Assembly: GCF_005153485.1 (NCBI RefSeq)
Contig: NZ_CP039740.1
Span: forward strand, 2,173,001 to 2,237,000
Origin: Pseudolabrys sp. FHR47
GTDB lineage: Bacteria; Pseudomonadota; Alphaproteobacteria; Rhizobiales; Xanthobacteraceae
DNA: 64,000 nucleotides
Direction of reading: 5' to 3'
A program made the position numbers and the translations under genes. The notes under the pieces were generated by a model. The model was not told where the DNA came from and did no database searches. It worked only from the letters and a program-made list of their open reading frames with translations. Within the stretch, counting starts at the first letter, position 1. The number at the start of each line of letters is the position of its first letter. This document shows, in pieces, positions 38,737 to 47,720 of the stretch.

Positions 38737-39498
38737 ATGCGCATTCTCATCACCAATGACGACGGCGTTCACGCGCCTGGTCTCGTGGCCTGCGAGAAGA
38801 TCGCGCGCGCGATTTCCGACGATGTGTGGATCGTGGCGCCGGAAACCGACCAGTCCGGCGTGTCGCATTCGCTGTCGCTGAACGATCCCTTGCGCTTGCG
38901 CGAAGTCGGCGAGCGGCATTTCGCGGTCAAGGGCACGCCGACCGATTGCGTCATCATGGGCGTGCGCCACATCATGCCCGACAAGCCGGATCTTGTGATC
39001 TCCGGCGTCAACCGCGGCCGCAACGTCGCCGAGGACGTTCTGTATTCCGGCACGGTGGCCGGCGCCAAGGAAGCGACGGTGCTCGGCATTCCGTCCTTCG
39101 CGCTGTCGCAGGCTTATGCCTTTACCACCAAGCATCTGCCGTACTGGCAGACCGGCATCGCGCACGGGCCGGCGCTGATGCAGAAGATCTTGAAGGAGGG
39201 CATGCCGAAGGATGTCCTCGTCAACATCAACTTCCCGGACTGTTTGCCGGAAGAGGTCGAAGGCGTGGCGGTGTCGACGCAGGGCAAGCGCGACGCCGAG
39301 TTTCTCAAGATCGACGCGCGCCATGACGGCCGCGGCAATCCGTATTACTGGATCGCCATCGCACGCGGCATCAAGCCGGCTGCGCCGCCGGGCAGCGATC
39401 TTGCCGCGCTCGACAATAAAAAGATTTCAGTGACGCCGCTGCGGCTCGATCTCACCGACGAGCCGTTCATGACCAAGCTGGCGCAGGTGTTGGCTTGA
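38737..39498 (+). CDS. surE: 5'/3'-nucleotidase SurE
   Basis: 253-residue metal-dependent phosphatase of stationary-phase survival. N-terminal MRILITNDDGVHAPG supplies the metal-binding Asp pair, followed by VAPETDQSGVSHSLS and the nucleotide-site SGVNRGRNVAEDVLYSGTVA. The ATG at 38737 starts exactly at the conserved N-terminus. In the usual proteobacterial order surE is followed by pcm and nlpD; here a minus-strand regulator intervenes. Confidence 0.96.
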   Translation: MRILITNDDGVHAPGLVACEKIARAISDDVWIVAPETDQSGVSHSLSLNDPLRLREVGERHFAVKGTPTDCVIMGVRHIMPDKPDLVISGVNRGRNVAEDVLYSGTVAGAKEATVLGIPSFALSQAYAFTTKHLPYWQTGIAHGPALMQKILKEGMPKDVLVNINFPDCLPEEVEGVAVSTQGKRDAEFLKIDARHDGRGNPYYWIAIARGIKPAAPPGSDLAALDNKKISVTPLRLDLTDEPFMTKLAQVLA

Positions 39499-39525
39499 GC
39501 TTGTCCTTGCGGCGCGATCTCATTC

Positions 39526-39570
39526 CGTCATCGCCCGCGAAGGCGGGCGATCCAGCGCTTCATTTGCTGG
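39526..39570. repeat. short palindromic repeat downstream of surE
   Basis: CGTCATCGCCCGCGAAGGCG followed by GGCGATCCAGCG and a partly mirrored CGCTTCATTTGCTGG. It resembles the arms of the other intergenic repeats. Confidence 0.55.
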
Positions 39571-39575
39571 AATCC

Positions 39576-39652
39576 GTAGCCCGGATGAGCGCAGCGAAAT
39601 CCGGGACAGCCGCTGATCGTTCCCGGGTTACGCTTCGCTTCACCCGGGCTAC
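39576..39652. repeat. palindromic repeat, GTAGCCCGG family
   Basis: GTAGCCCGGATGAGCGCAGC on the left is mirrored by GCTTCACCCGGGCTAC on the right. The sequence is a dispersed element well known in Bradyrhizobium-like genomes. It lies at the convergent end of surE and the response regulator and could end both transcripts. Confidence 0.75.
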
Positions 39653-39666
39653 AAGCAAGTAGCGTC

Positions 39667-40071
39667 TCACACCGTCTGCAGCAGAGCCTTCAGCGCCGCT
39701 TCGAGCTGCGCGCCCTGGAACGGCTTCTGCAAAGTCGGGCGGCCGCGGAACTGTTCGGGCAGGGCGGCGTGGCCGTAGCCGCTGGCGAAGACGAAGGGCA
39801 CACCGCGCTCGGCGAGAATTTCAGCGACCGGGAAGATCTCCTGGCCTTCGAGATTGACGTCGAGAATGGCCGCGTCGAAGCCGCCGGCGGCGGCGAGCTT
39901 CCTGGCCGTCTCGACCGAGGCGGCGGTCGCCGCGACCTCATGACCGAGGTCGGCGAGCATGTCCTCGAGCAGCATGCGGATGAGGGACTCGTCCTCGACC
40001 ACCAGAATGCGGGCCGGCGTTGCCGGTTTATGTTCGGCCCGTTTTTGCTCTGCCAATCTTTCGTCCGCCAA
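39667..40071 (-). CDS. single-domain response regulator
   Basis: 134 residues consisting only of a receiver domain: ARILVVEDESLIRMLLEDML with the acidic pair, phospho-acceptor Asp in AAILDVNLEG, PFVFASGYG with the Thr/Ser position as Ser, and the Lys in LQKPFQ. No output domain. It starts at a TTG (40071), within a tandem GATTGGC duplication that supplies a second TTG five codons in. No histidine kinase is adjacent. Receiver-only proteins of this kind are common partners of HWE/PAS kinases in Rhizobiales. Confidence 0.85.
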   Translation of the reverse strand: MADERLAEQKRAEHKPATPARILVVEDESLIRMLLEDMLADLGHEVAATAASVETARKLAAAGGFDAAILDVNLEGQEIFPVAEILAERGVPFVFASGYGHAALPEQFRGRPTLQKPFQGAQLEAALKALLQTV

Positions 40072-40106
40072 TCTTTCTTCCCCCTCTGCTGTGGCCGTCA
40101 GAATGC

Positions 40107-40120
40107 TTGACGAAGATCAA
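40107..40120. promoter_or_regulatory. candidate FixK/FNR-type box
   Basis: TTGACGAAGATCAA, fitting TTG(A/C)-N6-(T/G)CAA with near-perfect symmetry. It lies between the divergent response regulator (36 bases away) and pcm (47 bases away), so it could control either. Confidence 0.5.
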
Positions 40121-40167
40121 GGCAATGATTGGTGCCCGACCTACGCAAATGTTAGCATGATCGCGGC

Positions 40168-40842
40168 ATGATGACAGATGGAACCAGCACTCAGGCCGAC
40201 ATCGACCGCGTCAATTTCCTCCTGACGCTGCGCCGGCGCGGCATTTCGGATCAGGCCGTGCTGCGCGCGATGGGCGAGGTGCCGCGGACCGCCTTCGTGT
40301 CCGCCGACCTTGCCACCAGCGCCTATGCCGATCAGGCGCTGCCGATCGAATGCGGGCAGACCATCAGCCAGCCTTACGTTGTCGCCTACATGACCGAGCA
40401 ACTGGGCGTGAAGCCGCAGCATCGCGTGCTCGAGATCGGCACCGGCTCGGGCTACCAGGCGGCGGTGCTGTCGAAACTGGCGGCCGAGGTGGTCAGCATC
40501 GAGCGCTATCGCACGCTCGCCGACCAGGCGCGGCGGCGGTTGAACGCGGCCGGCTGCGGCAATGTCGAGGTGATCGTCGGCGACGGCTTCGAGGGCTGCC
40601 CGGACCGGGCGCCGTTCGACCGCATCATCGTCACCGCGGCGGCGGAGGAGGTGCCGGCGGCGTTGGCCGACCAATTGGCCGATGGCGGTGTGATGATTTT
40701 GCCACTGGGGCCGCAAAACGGGCCGCAGCATCTCGTCAGGATTACCAAATCGCAAACGCCGGAAGGGACGCGGCTTGCCGAGGACAGACTGATCCCGGTG
40801 CGCTTTGTGCCGATGTTGCGTGGTAAAGCGCGCGAATTGTAG
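40168..40842 (+). CDS. pcm: protein-L-isoaspartate O-methyltransferase
   Basis: 224-residue repair enzyme that methylates isoaspartyl residues in aged proteins. The substrate loop [18 protein letters not shown] and SAM motif [20 protein letters not shown] are canonical, as is [20 protein letters not shown]. Two Met codons open the frame; either could start. Context (surE upstream, nlpD-like gene downstream) is the classic stationary-phase cluster. Confidence 0.96.
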   Translation: MMTDGTSTQADIDRVNFLLTLRRRGISDQAVLRAMGEVPRTAFVSADLATSAYADQALPIECGQTISQPYVVAYMTEQLGVKPQHRVLEIGTGSGYQAAVLSKLAAEVVSIERYRTLADQARRRLNAAGCGNVEVIVGDGFEGCPDRAPFDRIIVTAAAEEVPAALADQLADGGVMILPLGPQNGPQHLVRITKSQTPEGTRLAEDRLIPVRFVPMLRGKAREL

Positions 40843-40998
40843 TTAACGGCGCCGCCGGATTTGCTTGCCGGGCACGCTCAGTACTTCCCGATTCCTCGAT
40901 TTTGCGCTCGGGCGGCCATTCCACAACCTTAAAGCCTTATTTACTCGGTGCTGCTTTATTTAAAACTCAAGCGATTTTGTGCCTGAGTGAGTAACCCT

Positions 40999-42387
40999 AT
41001 GTCACGTGTTGCTGTGTCAGTTTCTTCGCGCGTTTGGCCGCGCGTCGCTACCGTCGCCGCGCTCGGTATTGCGCTGGCGGGTTGCTCCAACTCCAGCCGC
41101 TTCGACAGCCCGTATCCAACGGCCTCGCGTCAGAGCAGCATGCCGCCGCGCGGCGAGGTGACCGGTTCCATCGCGCGTCCGCCCGCGCCGACCGCGCGTG
41201 TGACCTCGCAGCCGCTGCCGACTCCGCCGCAGACCGTCGCGGCGGGCAACACCTCCTACGGATCGCAGCCGGTCCAGCGTTACGGCGATATCACCGGCAG
41301 CGTTTCGCAGCAGCCGGCGGGTCACTGGACCTGGGACGGCGGTCATCCGGTCACCGTCGGCAATGGCGAAACCGTCGACATGATCGCGCGCCGTCAGGGC
41401 GTGCCGGTGTCGGCCATTCTCCAGACCAACGGCATTGCCAATGCGTCGCAGGTCCGTCCTGGTCAGCGTCTTGTCATTCCGCGCTATGTCGCGGGCTCCG
41501 CGCCGGCGCAGCCCGCGCCGCAGGTGGCAGCTCCGTCTTACACGCCGGCTCCCGCTCCGGCGCCTGTCGCGCATGCGGCGCCTGTCGCGGGCGAAAACGT
41601 TCACGTCGTTGCGCCCGGCGAAAGCCTGATTGGGCTGTCGCGTCGCTACGGCATCACGCTCGCCGCGCTGGCGCGTCACAACGGCATCTCACCTTATACG
41701 CGGGTCAGTGTCGGCGACCGTATCAAGGTGCCGGGCACCAGCCGCCAGGCTATGGCACAACAGCCCAAGCAGACCGCGCCGCTGCCGCAACGCTATGCCG
41801 CCGCCGCGCCGGCGCCGCAGGTGACGCGGCCGCAGACCACCGCTCCGCAGGCGGCGAGCTGGCCGAACAACGCGCCGAGCCAGCCGCGCACCATCCCGAT
41901 TGACCGCGCGCCCGCCGCCGAGCCGACGCAGAGCGTGCGCATGGTCAGCCAGGAAATGCCCAAGGCCGAACCGGTGCCGGAGAAGGCCGCCGAGCCCGCC
42001 GGCAGCTTGCAGTCATTCCGCTGGCCGGTGCATGGCCGCGTGATCGCCGGCTTCGGCTCCAAGCCGAACGGCACGCAGAACGACGGCATCAATATCGCCG
42101 TGCCCGAAGGCACGCAGGTGAAAGCCGCGGACGACGGCGTCGTCGCCTATGCCGGCAACGAGCTCAAGGGTTACGGCAACCTCGTGCTGGTCCGCCATGC
42201 CAACGGCTATGTGTCGGCCTACGCCAATGCCAGCGAGCTGCTGGTCAAGCGCGGCGACACGATCAAGCGCGGGCAGGTGATCGCGCTGTCCGGTCAGACC
42301 GGCAACGTGACCTCGCCGCAGCTGCACTTCGAGATCCGCAAGGGCTCGACGCCGGTCGATCCGACCAAGTATCTCGCCAGCAATTAG
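40999..42387 (+). CDS. nlpD: NlpD/EnvC-like LysM-M23 lipoprotein
   Basis: 462 residues. Lipoprotein signal with lipobox ALAGC (Cys29). Two LysM peptidoglycan-binding repeats (about 116-165, 199-245) are linked by Pro/Ala-rich stretches to a C-terminal M23/LytM domain (about 337-460). The metal-site residues are mostly lost: NDGINIA replaces HxGxDxA and SAYANAS replaces the YAHL His, with only LHFEIR kept. This is the degenerate pattern of NlpD/EnvC, which activate cell-wall amidases at the septum rather than cutting themselves. Placement after pcm supports NlpD. Confidence 0.88.
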   Translation: MSRVAVSVSSRVWPRVATVAALGIALAGCSNSSRFDSPYPTASRQSSMPPRGEVTGSIARPPAPTARVTSQPLPTPPQTVAAGNTSYGSQPVQRYGDITGSVSQQPAGHWTWDGGHPVTVGNGETVDMIARRQGVPVSAILQTNGIANASQVRPGQRLVIPRYVAGSAPAQPAPQVAAPSYTPAPAPAPVAHAAPVAGENVHVVAPGESLIGLSRRYGITLAALARHNGISPYTRVSVGDRIKVPGTSRQAMAQQPKQTAPLPQRYAAAAPAPQVTRPQTTAPQAASWPNNAPSQPRTIPIDRAPAAEPTQSVRMVSQEMPKAEPVPEKAAEPAGSLQSFRWPVHGRVIAGFGSKPNGTQNDGINIAVPEGTQVKAADDGVVAYAGNELKGYGNLVLVRHANGYVSAYANASELLVKRGDTIKRGQVIALSGQTGNVTSPQLHFEIRKGSTPVDPTKYLASN

Positions 42388-42394
42388 CGCTGCT

Positions 42395-42997
42395 CTAGGC
42401 AGCCGCGTAGTAAGCCAGTAGTTGCTGCGCGTCTGGGGCGAGCCAATCCGCCACGCCGGCCATGTAGCCGGCAATCCGCCCCGACGGTGTGATGAGATAA
42501 GTCAGCGGCATGCCGTAAATCAGAAGCGGCGCCGCGCCTTTGGCGGCATTGCCGGCGAGCCTGCCGTCCTGGTCGAGATAGACCGGAAGCGCGCGGACCG
42601 ACAGCTTCTCCAGATAGGACTTCACGTGCTCACGGCCGTCCGTGTCGACAGACACGGCGGCGATCTCGACCTGTCGGCCACCGGTCTTGTGAAAGCGCTC
42701 GAGCAGCGGCAGGTCGACGCGGCAGGCATCGCACCAGCTCGCCCAGATGTTGATGAGCAGCACCTTGCCGGGAACCGGAGCGACCTGCGCCGGGCGTCCG
42801 TTGATGTCGGCGAGCGTTACGCCCGGCAACTGTTTCGACGGCCGAACGACGGTGAACTGACGCTTTGCCGTCTGAAAGACCGGTGGACGATCGTCGCCTT
42901 GAGCGCGGCCGCGCGATCCGAATATCGGCAGCGCGGCGGTGCCGAGAACCGCAGCCAAGGCCGCACGGCGAGACAGGTGGGCGGGGTTATTGTCCAT
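42395..42997 (-). CDS. TlpA-like thioredoxin, Tat-type signal
   Basis: 200 residues with a twin-arginine leader (HLSRRAALAAVLGTAALP) and a thioredoxin-fold TlpA/ResA domain containing the redox motif WASWCDACRVDLP (Cys89 and Cys92) and the cis-Pro region YGMPLTYLITPSGRI. It probably reduces disulphides in exported proteins, for example during cytochrome c maturation. The ATG at 42997 gives a compact Tat leader; an ATG eight codons upstream (43021) is also possible. Convergent with nlpD. Confidence 0.87.
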   Translation of the reverse strand: MDNNPAHLSRRAALAAVLGTAALPIFGSRGRAQGDDRPPVFQTAKRQFTVVRPSKQLPGVTLADINGRPAQVAPVPGKVLLINIWASWCDACRVDLPLLERFHKTGGRQVEIAAVSVDTDGREHVKSYLEKLSVRALPVYLDQDGRLAGNAAKGAAPLLIYGMPLTYLITPSGRIAGYMAGVADWLAPDAQQLLAYYAAA

Positions 42998-43046
42998 CAA
43001 TGTCGTGTCTTCCCGCATCATTGCGACACGAACGGGGCGAGGCGCG

Positions 43047-44009
43047 TTACTCGTTGTCCTTCAGCACCGCGCCCTGACGCCCGGCGATTTCCTGGATGAA
43101 CTGCCAGGCGACGCGGCCCGAGCGCGAGCCGCGTGTGGTGGCCCATTCCAGAGCCTCGCGCCGCAGTTCGTCCTCGGCCAGTTTCAGGCCGTAGTGATTG
43201 ACGTAGCCCTGCACCATGGCGAGGAATTCGTCCTGGCTGCAGCGGTGGAAGCCGAGCCACAGGCCGAAGCGATCCGACAGCGACACCTTTTCCTCGACCG
43301 CCTCGCCGGGATTGATGCCGGTCGAGCGCTCGTTCTCGATCATGTCGCGCGACAGGAGATGGCGGCGGTTCGATGTCGCGTAGAAGATCACGTTCTCGGG
43401 GCGGCCTTCGATGCCGCCGTCGAGCACGGCCTTGAGCGACTTGTAGCTGGTATCCTCGTTGTCGAACGAGAGATCGTCGCAGAACAGCACGAAGCGGTAG
43501 GGCGAGGCGCGCGTGATCGCCATCAGGTTTGGCAGCGTCTCGATGTCCTCGCGGTGAATCTCGACCAGCTTCAAGGGCAGCTTGCCGCCGGCTTTGGCCA
43601 GCGCGGCGTTGATCGAGGCGTGCGAGGCTTTCACCAGCGAGGATTTGCCCATGCCGCGCGCGCCCCAGAGCAGGGCGTTATTGGCCGGCAGGCCCTTGGC
43701 GAAGCGTTCGGTGTTTTCGACGAGCGTGTCGCGGACGCGGTCGATGCCCTTCAGGAGCGACATACCGACGCGGTTGACGTGCGGCACCGGCGAGAGCTGG
43801 CCGTCCGGCTGCCAGACGAAAGCGTCGGCGGCCTCAAGGTCGATCGGCTTCCTGGCCGGCGGGGCGAGGCGCTCCAGCGCGTCGGCGATACGGGCGAGCA
43901 CGACCGGATCGGCGCCGCTCACCGCTTTCGACGGGGCGGCGGATGAGGCTAGTTTTCGCGCGGACGAAGCTCGCGGGGACTTGCTCTTGGAGGTCTTCTT
44001 TTTGGCCAT
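43047..44009 (-). CDS. DUF815 AAA+ ATPase
   Basis: 320 residues. A Lys/Ser-rich N-terminus (MAKKKTSKSKSPRASSARK) precedes an AAA+ module with Walker A LLWGARGMGKSSLVKA (about 114-129), Walker B YRFVLFCDDLSF, a sensor-1 FYATSNRRHL and an arginine finger region EKVSLSDRFGLWLGF. DUF815 proteins are widespread in alphaproteobacteria; a precise function is not established to my knowledge. The start is set at MAKKKT; a longer frame upstream lacks conservation. It diverges from the yajC-secDF operon. Confidence 0.88.
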   Translation of the reverse strand: MAKKKTSKSKSPRASSARKLASSAAPSKAVSGADPVVLARIADALERLAPPARKPIDLEAADAFVWQPDGQLSPVPHVNRVGMSLLKGIDRVRDTLVENTERFAKGLPANNALLWGARGMGKSSLVKASHASINAALAKAGGKLPLKLVEIHREDIETLPNLMAITRASPYRFVLFCDDLSFDNEDTSYKSLKAVLDGGIEGRPENVIFYATSNRRHLLSRDMIENERSTGINPGEAVEEKVSLSDRFGLWLGFHRCSQDEFLAMVQGYVNHYGLKLAEDELRREALEWATTRGSRSGRVAWQFIQEIAGRQGAVLKDNE

Positions 44010-44246
44010 GGCGGTGCTTTCGGAACTGACGGGCTGCTGCATAGCGGGCGTAGGCTGGCCGGGCAACCCGAACGGGGCGGAAATGACTGAAAACGGCCAA
44101 GAAAACGCCTATGAATCCGGGGTCTGGCAGCGTTGCAATTGGGCGGGCGGCCGTTATAGTCCGCGCCGAATTCAAGCGATTTGAGCCGGGTTGAGCAGGG
44201 GCGGGACGCCCGGCGCGACCGATAACCAGCCAGAGGTTTCAACACG

Positions 44247-44594
44247 ATGTTCATCACGTCCGCATTCGCGCAAGGCGCGCCGGGCCTCGGGGGCGACGGC
44301 GGCATCCTGATGTCGCTGCTGCCGTTCATCCTGATTTTCGTGATCATGTACTTCCTGATCCTGCGCCCGCAGCAGAAGCGGGTGAAAGCGCATCAGGAGA
44401 TGGTCAAGAACGTGCGCCGTGGCGACACGGTCGTCACCAGCGGCGGCCTGGTCGGCAAGATCACCAAGGTGGTCGATGACGACCAGATCGAAGTCGAAAT
44501 CGCCGACGGTGTCCGCATCCGCCAGATGCGCGGCATGATCAGCGACGTGCGCGCCAAGGGTGAACCGGTGAAGGACGAAGCCACCGCCGGCTAA
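44247..44594 (+). CDS. yajC: Sec translocase accessory subunit YajC
   Basis: 115 residues with one membrane helix (LPFILIFVIMYFLILRPQQKR) and the following MVKNVRRGDTVVTSGGLVGKI domain typical of YajC. It forms a holo-translocon with SecDF, encoded directly downstream. Confidence 0.95.
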   Translation: MFITSAFAQGAPGLGGDGGILMSLLPFILIFVIMYFLILRPQQKRVKAHQEMVKNVRRGDTVVTSGGLVGKITKVVDDDQIEVEIADGVRIRQMRGMISDVRAKGEPVKDEATAG

Positions 44595-44635
44595 GGGCGG
44601 AGCTTCTTCAAACCGGTCAAGCAAGCCAGGATCTC

Positions 44636-46234
44636 ATGCTTTACTTTTCCCGGTGGAAGGCGGCGGCGACCATTCTCACGGCGCTCGTCATCTGCCTGTG
44701 TGCCGTTCCCAATTTCTTCCCGTCCGACGTCGTCGCCGGCTGGCCGAAATGGGCGCAACGTCATCTCGTGCTCGGCCTCGATCTGCAGGGCGGCTCGCAC
44801 ATCCTGCTCGAAGTCGACTCCAATGCGGTGCGTAAGGAAAAGCTTGAGACGACGCGCGATGACGTGCGCCGTGTGCTGCGCGACGCCCGCATCGGCTATA
44901 CGGGCCTTGCCATTCGCGGCAACAGCGTTGAGGTCCGCGTCCGAGAGGACGCCAATGCCGGGCAGGCGCTCACCAAGCTGCGCGAGCTGTCGGTGCCGCT
45001 TGGCGGCATTCTCGGCGGCAGCGGTCAGCGCAACCTCGAGATAACATCCGACGGAAACCTCGTCCGCCTGACAGTCTCCGACGCCGCGATGATCGAACGC
45101 ATCCGCCAGTCGGTCGAACAGTCGATCCAGATCATCGAGCGCCGCGTCAACGAACTCGGTACCGTCGAACCGCTGATCCAGCGGCAGGGTGCCGACCGAA
45201 TTCTCGTCCAGGTGCCGGGCCTGCAGGACCCGTCGCGCCTCAAGGAACTGCTCGGCAAGACCGCCAAGCTCGACTTCCGCATGGTGGATTCCAACACGCC
45301 GGTCGAGCAGGCCCTCCAGGGCCGCGTACCGCCCGAGGACGACCTGCTGTACAGCGCGTCCTCGCCGAAGACGCCCTATCTCATCGAAAAGCGCGTGCTG
45401 GTCTCCGGCGGCGACCTGACCGACGCCCAGCCCGGCTTCGACCAGCGCACCTCGGAGCCGATCGTCTCGTTCCGCTTCAATACCTCCGGCGCCCGCAAAT
45501 TCGCCCAGGCGACGCAGGAGAATGTCGGCCGGCCCTTCGCCATCGTCCTGGACAACGAGGTGATCTCGGCGCCTGTGATCCGCGAGCCGATCCTCGGCGG
45601 CTCGGGCCAGATCTCGGGTTCGTTCACGGTGCAGAGCGCCAACGATCTCGCCATTCTGCTGCGCGCCGGCGCGCTGCCGGCGCCGCTGACTATCATCGAA
45701 GAACGCACTGTCGGTCCGGGCCTTGGCGCCGACTCCATCGCCAAGGGCAAGTTGTCGTCCTATGTCGGCGCCGGTCTCGTCGTGCTGTTCATGCTCGCGA
45801 CTTACGGCCTGTTCGGTCTGTTCGCCAACATCGCCGTGGCGATCAACGTTGCCATGATCTTCGGCGTCCTGTCGCTGCTTAACGCGACGCTGACTCTGCC
45901 TGGCATCGCCGGCATCGTGCTCACCGTCGGCATCGCGGTCGACAGTAACGTGCTGATCTACGAGCGCATCCGCGAAGAGGTGAGGCTGGGTCGATCCGCC
46001 ATCAGCGCCATCGACGCCGGCTTCAGCCGCGCGCTGGCGACCATTCTCGACTCCAATATCACGACTTTCATCGCCGCCGCCGTGCTGTTCTACATCGGCA
46101 CCGGCCCGGTGCGCGGCTTCGCCGTGACGCTCGGCATCGGCATCATCACCACCGTGTTCACCGCTTTCACGGTGACGCGGCTCATCGTTGCGACCTGGGT
46201 GCGCTGGCGCCGGCCGCAGCGCGTGCCGATCTAA
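44636..46234 (+). CDS. secD: protein translocase subunit SecD
   Basis: 532 residues. N-terminal membrane helix (about 8-25), the signature HLVLGLDLQGGSHILLEVD, a large periplasmic region, and a C-terminal bundle starting FTVQSANDLAILLRAGALPA with GIVLTVGIAVDSNVLIYERIREE in helix 4. SecDF uses the proton gradient to pull translocating proteins into the periplasm. It is about 80 residues shorter than E. coli SecD, as usual in this group. Confidence 0.97.
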   Translation: MLYFSRWKAAATILTALVICLCAVPNFFPSDVVAGWPKWAQRHLVLGLDLQGGSHILLEVDSNAVRKEKLETTRDDVRRVLRDARIGYTGLAIRGNSVEVRVREDANAGQALTKLRELSVPLGGILGGSGQRNLEITSDGNLVRLTVSDAAMIERIRQSVEQSIQIIERRVNELGTVEPLIQRQGADRILVQVPGLQDPSRLKELLGKTAKLDFRMVDSNTPVEQALQGRVPPEDDLLYSASSPKTPYLIEKRVLVSGGDLTDAQPGFDQRTSEPIVSFRFNTSGARKFAQATQENVGRPFAIVLDNEVISAPVIREPILGGSGQISGSFTVQSANDLAILLRAGALPAPLTIIEERTVGPGLGADSIAKGKLSSYVGAGLVVLFMLATYGLFGLFANIAVAINVAMIFGVLSLLNATLTLPGIAGIVLTVGIAVDSNVLIYERIREEVRLGRSAISAIDAGFSRALATILDSNITTFIAAAVLFYIGTGPVRGFAVTLGIGIITTVFTAFTVTRLIVATWVRWRRPQRVPI

Positions 46235-46255
46235 GGGGCGGGGAGAGATCCACTC

Positions 46256-47320
46256 ATGCGTCTGCTCCGCATCGTTCCGGACGACACTAAATTCGATTTC
46301 ATGCGCTTCCGGCGCATCAGCTTTCCGCTGTCGGCGTTGTTGTCCATCGCGGCCATCGTTCTGTACTTCATCCATGGCCTGAATTTCGGCATCGATTTCC
46401 GCGGCGGCACGCTGATGGAAATCCGCGAAACCGCCGGTCCCGCCGATCTTGCCAAGATGCGCGCCACGCTCGGCGGCCTCGACCTCGGCGAAGTCCAGCT
46501 TCAGCAGTTCGGCGGCCCGAGCGAAGTCCTAATCCGCATCGCCGAGCAGCCTGGCGGCGATGCCGCGCAGCAGGCGGCGGTGCAGAAGGTGCGCGCCGCG
46601 CTCGGCGATCAGATCGAATACCGCCGCGTCGAGGTGGTCGGCCCGCGCGTGTCGGGCGAACTTCTGTCCTACGGCATCGTCGGCCTCGGCCTCGCCATTC
46701 TCTGCATCCTGATTTATCTGTGGTTCCGCTTCGAGTGGCAGTTCGCGCTTGGCGCCATGATCGCCAACGTGCACGACCTCGTGCTCACTATCGGCTTCAT
46801 GTCGATTGCGCAGATCGATTTTGATCTGACGAGTATCGCGGCGCTGCTGACCATTCTCGGTTATTCGCTGAACGACACCGTTGTCATCTACGACCGTATC
46901 CGCGAGATTTTACGCCGCTACAAGAAGATGCCCATGGCGGACATCCTGAACGCATCGGTCAACCAGACCTTGTCGCGGTCGGTCATCACCCACATGACGG
47001 TGACTTTGGCGCTGCTGGCGCTGCTGTTGTTCGGCGGCCAGGCCATCCACTCCTTCACGGCGACCATGATGTTCGGCGTGGTGCTCGTTGGCACCTATAC
47101 GTCGATCTTTATCGCGGCGCCGATCCTGATCTATCTCGGCGTCGGCTCGGGCCGCGACGCGCTGTCGGCGGAGCCGGAGCCCGAGATCATCAATCCGAAT
47201 GCGATTCCGGCGCGCTTCGTCGAGGACACGTCGGCGAACGAGGTGGCCGACAAGCCGGCCACGCGGCCCGGCGGCAAGACCTCGATCACCAACAAGCCCA
47301 AACCGAAGGGTCGCCGCTGA
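46256..47320 (+). CDS. secF: protein translocase subunit SecF
   Basis: 354 residues. FMRFRRISFPLSALLSIAAI and NFGIDFRGGTLMEI are the SecF N-terminal signatures; TILGYSLNDTVVIYDRIREI lies in the conserved transmembrane pair. About 45 hydrophilic residues with Lys/Pro end the protein. It follows secD by 21 bases and precedes the next gene by 2. Confidence 0.97.
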   Translation: MRLLRIVPDDTKFDFMRFRRISFPLSALLSIAAIVLYFIHGLNFGIDFRGGTLMEIRETAGPADLAKMRATLGGLDLGEVQLQQFGGPSEVLIRIAEQPGGDAAQQAAVQKVRAALGDQIEYRRVEVVGPRVSGELLSYGIVGLGLAILCILIYLWFRFEWQFALGAMIANVHDLVLTIGFMSIAQIDFDLTSIAALLTILGYSLNDTVVIYDRIREILRRYKKMPMADILNASVNQTLSRSVITHMTVTLALLALLLFGGQAIHSFTATMMFGVVLVGTYTSIFIAAPILIYLGVGSGRDALSAEPEPEIINPNAIPARFVEDTSANEVADKPATRPGGKTSITNKPKPKGRR

Positions 47321-47322
47321 CG

Positions 47323-47712
47323 ATGGCCGGCGGGCTCGGCAACGACACGCCGCATCTGCCGACGCCCGCGCCGATCGATGCCTATGGCAACGGCGGCTTC
47401 CGCTTCGGCGGCATGTCGCATCGTGGCTCGCTCATCTGTTTCCCCGATGGCATGTGGGCGTGGCCGGTCGCGTCGATCAAGGACGTGACCGCCGAAACGC
47501 TGGCGCAGGCCTTCGCGCGCGGCGAGGCACTCGACGTGTTCCTGATCGGGGCCGGTCGCGATCCGGCATTTCTGCCGCCGGCGCTGCGCTCGATGTTCCA
47601 CGACCTGTCGATTTCCGTCGATGTGATGACCACGGGCGCGGCCGTGCGCACCTATAATGTGCTGCTGGCGGAGAACCGCCGCGCTGGCGCCGGACTGATC
47701 GCGGTCGAGTAG
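47323..47712 (+). CDS. Mth938/NDUFAF3-type protein
   Basis: 129-residue single-domain protein of the Mth938 fold: IDAYGNGGFRFGGMSHRGSL, DVFLIGAGRDPAFLPPALRS and DVMTTGAAVRTYNVLLAENR. The mitochondrial member, NDUFAF3 (C3orf60), is a complex I assembly factor. The gene follows secF by two bases and precedes the NDUFAF6-like gene, a context in which it could help insert or assemble membrane-arm proteins. Function in bacteria is inference. Confidence 0.85.
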   Translation: MAGGLGNDTPHLPTPAPIDAYGNGGFRFGGMSHRGSLICFPDGMWAWPVASIKDVTAETLAQAFARGEALDVFLIGAGRDPAFLPPALRSMFHDLSISVDVMTTGAAVRTYNVLLAENRRAGAGLIAVE

Positions 47713-47720
47713 GAAGCGGC

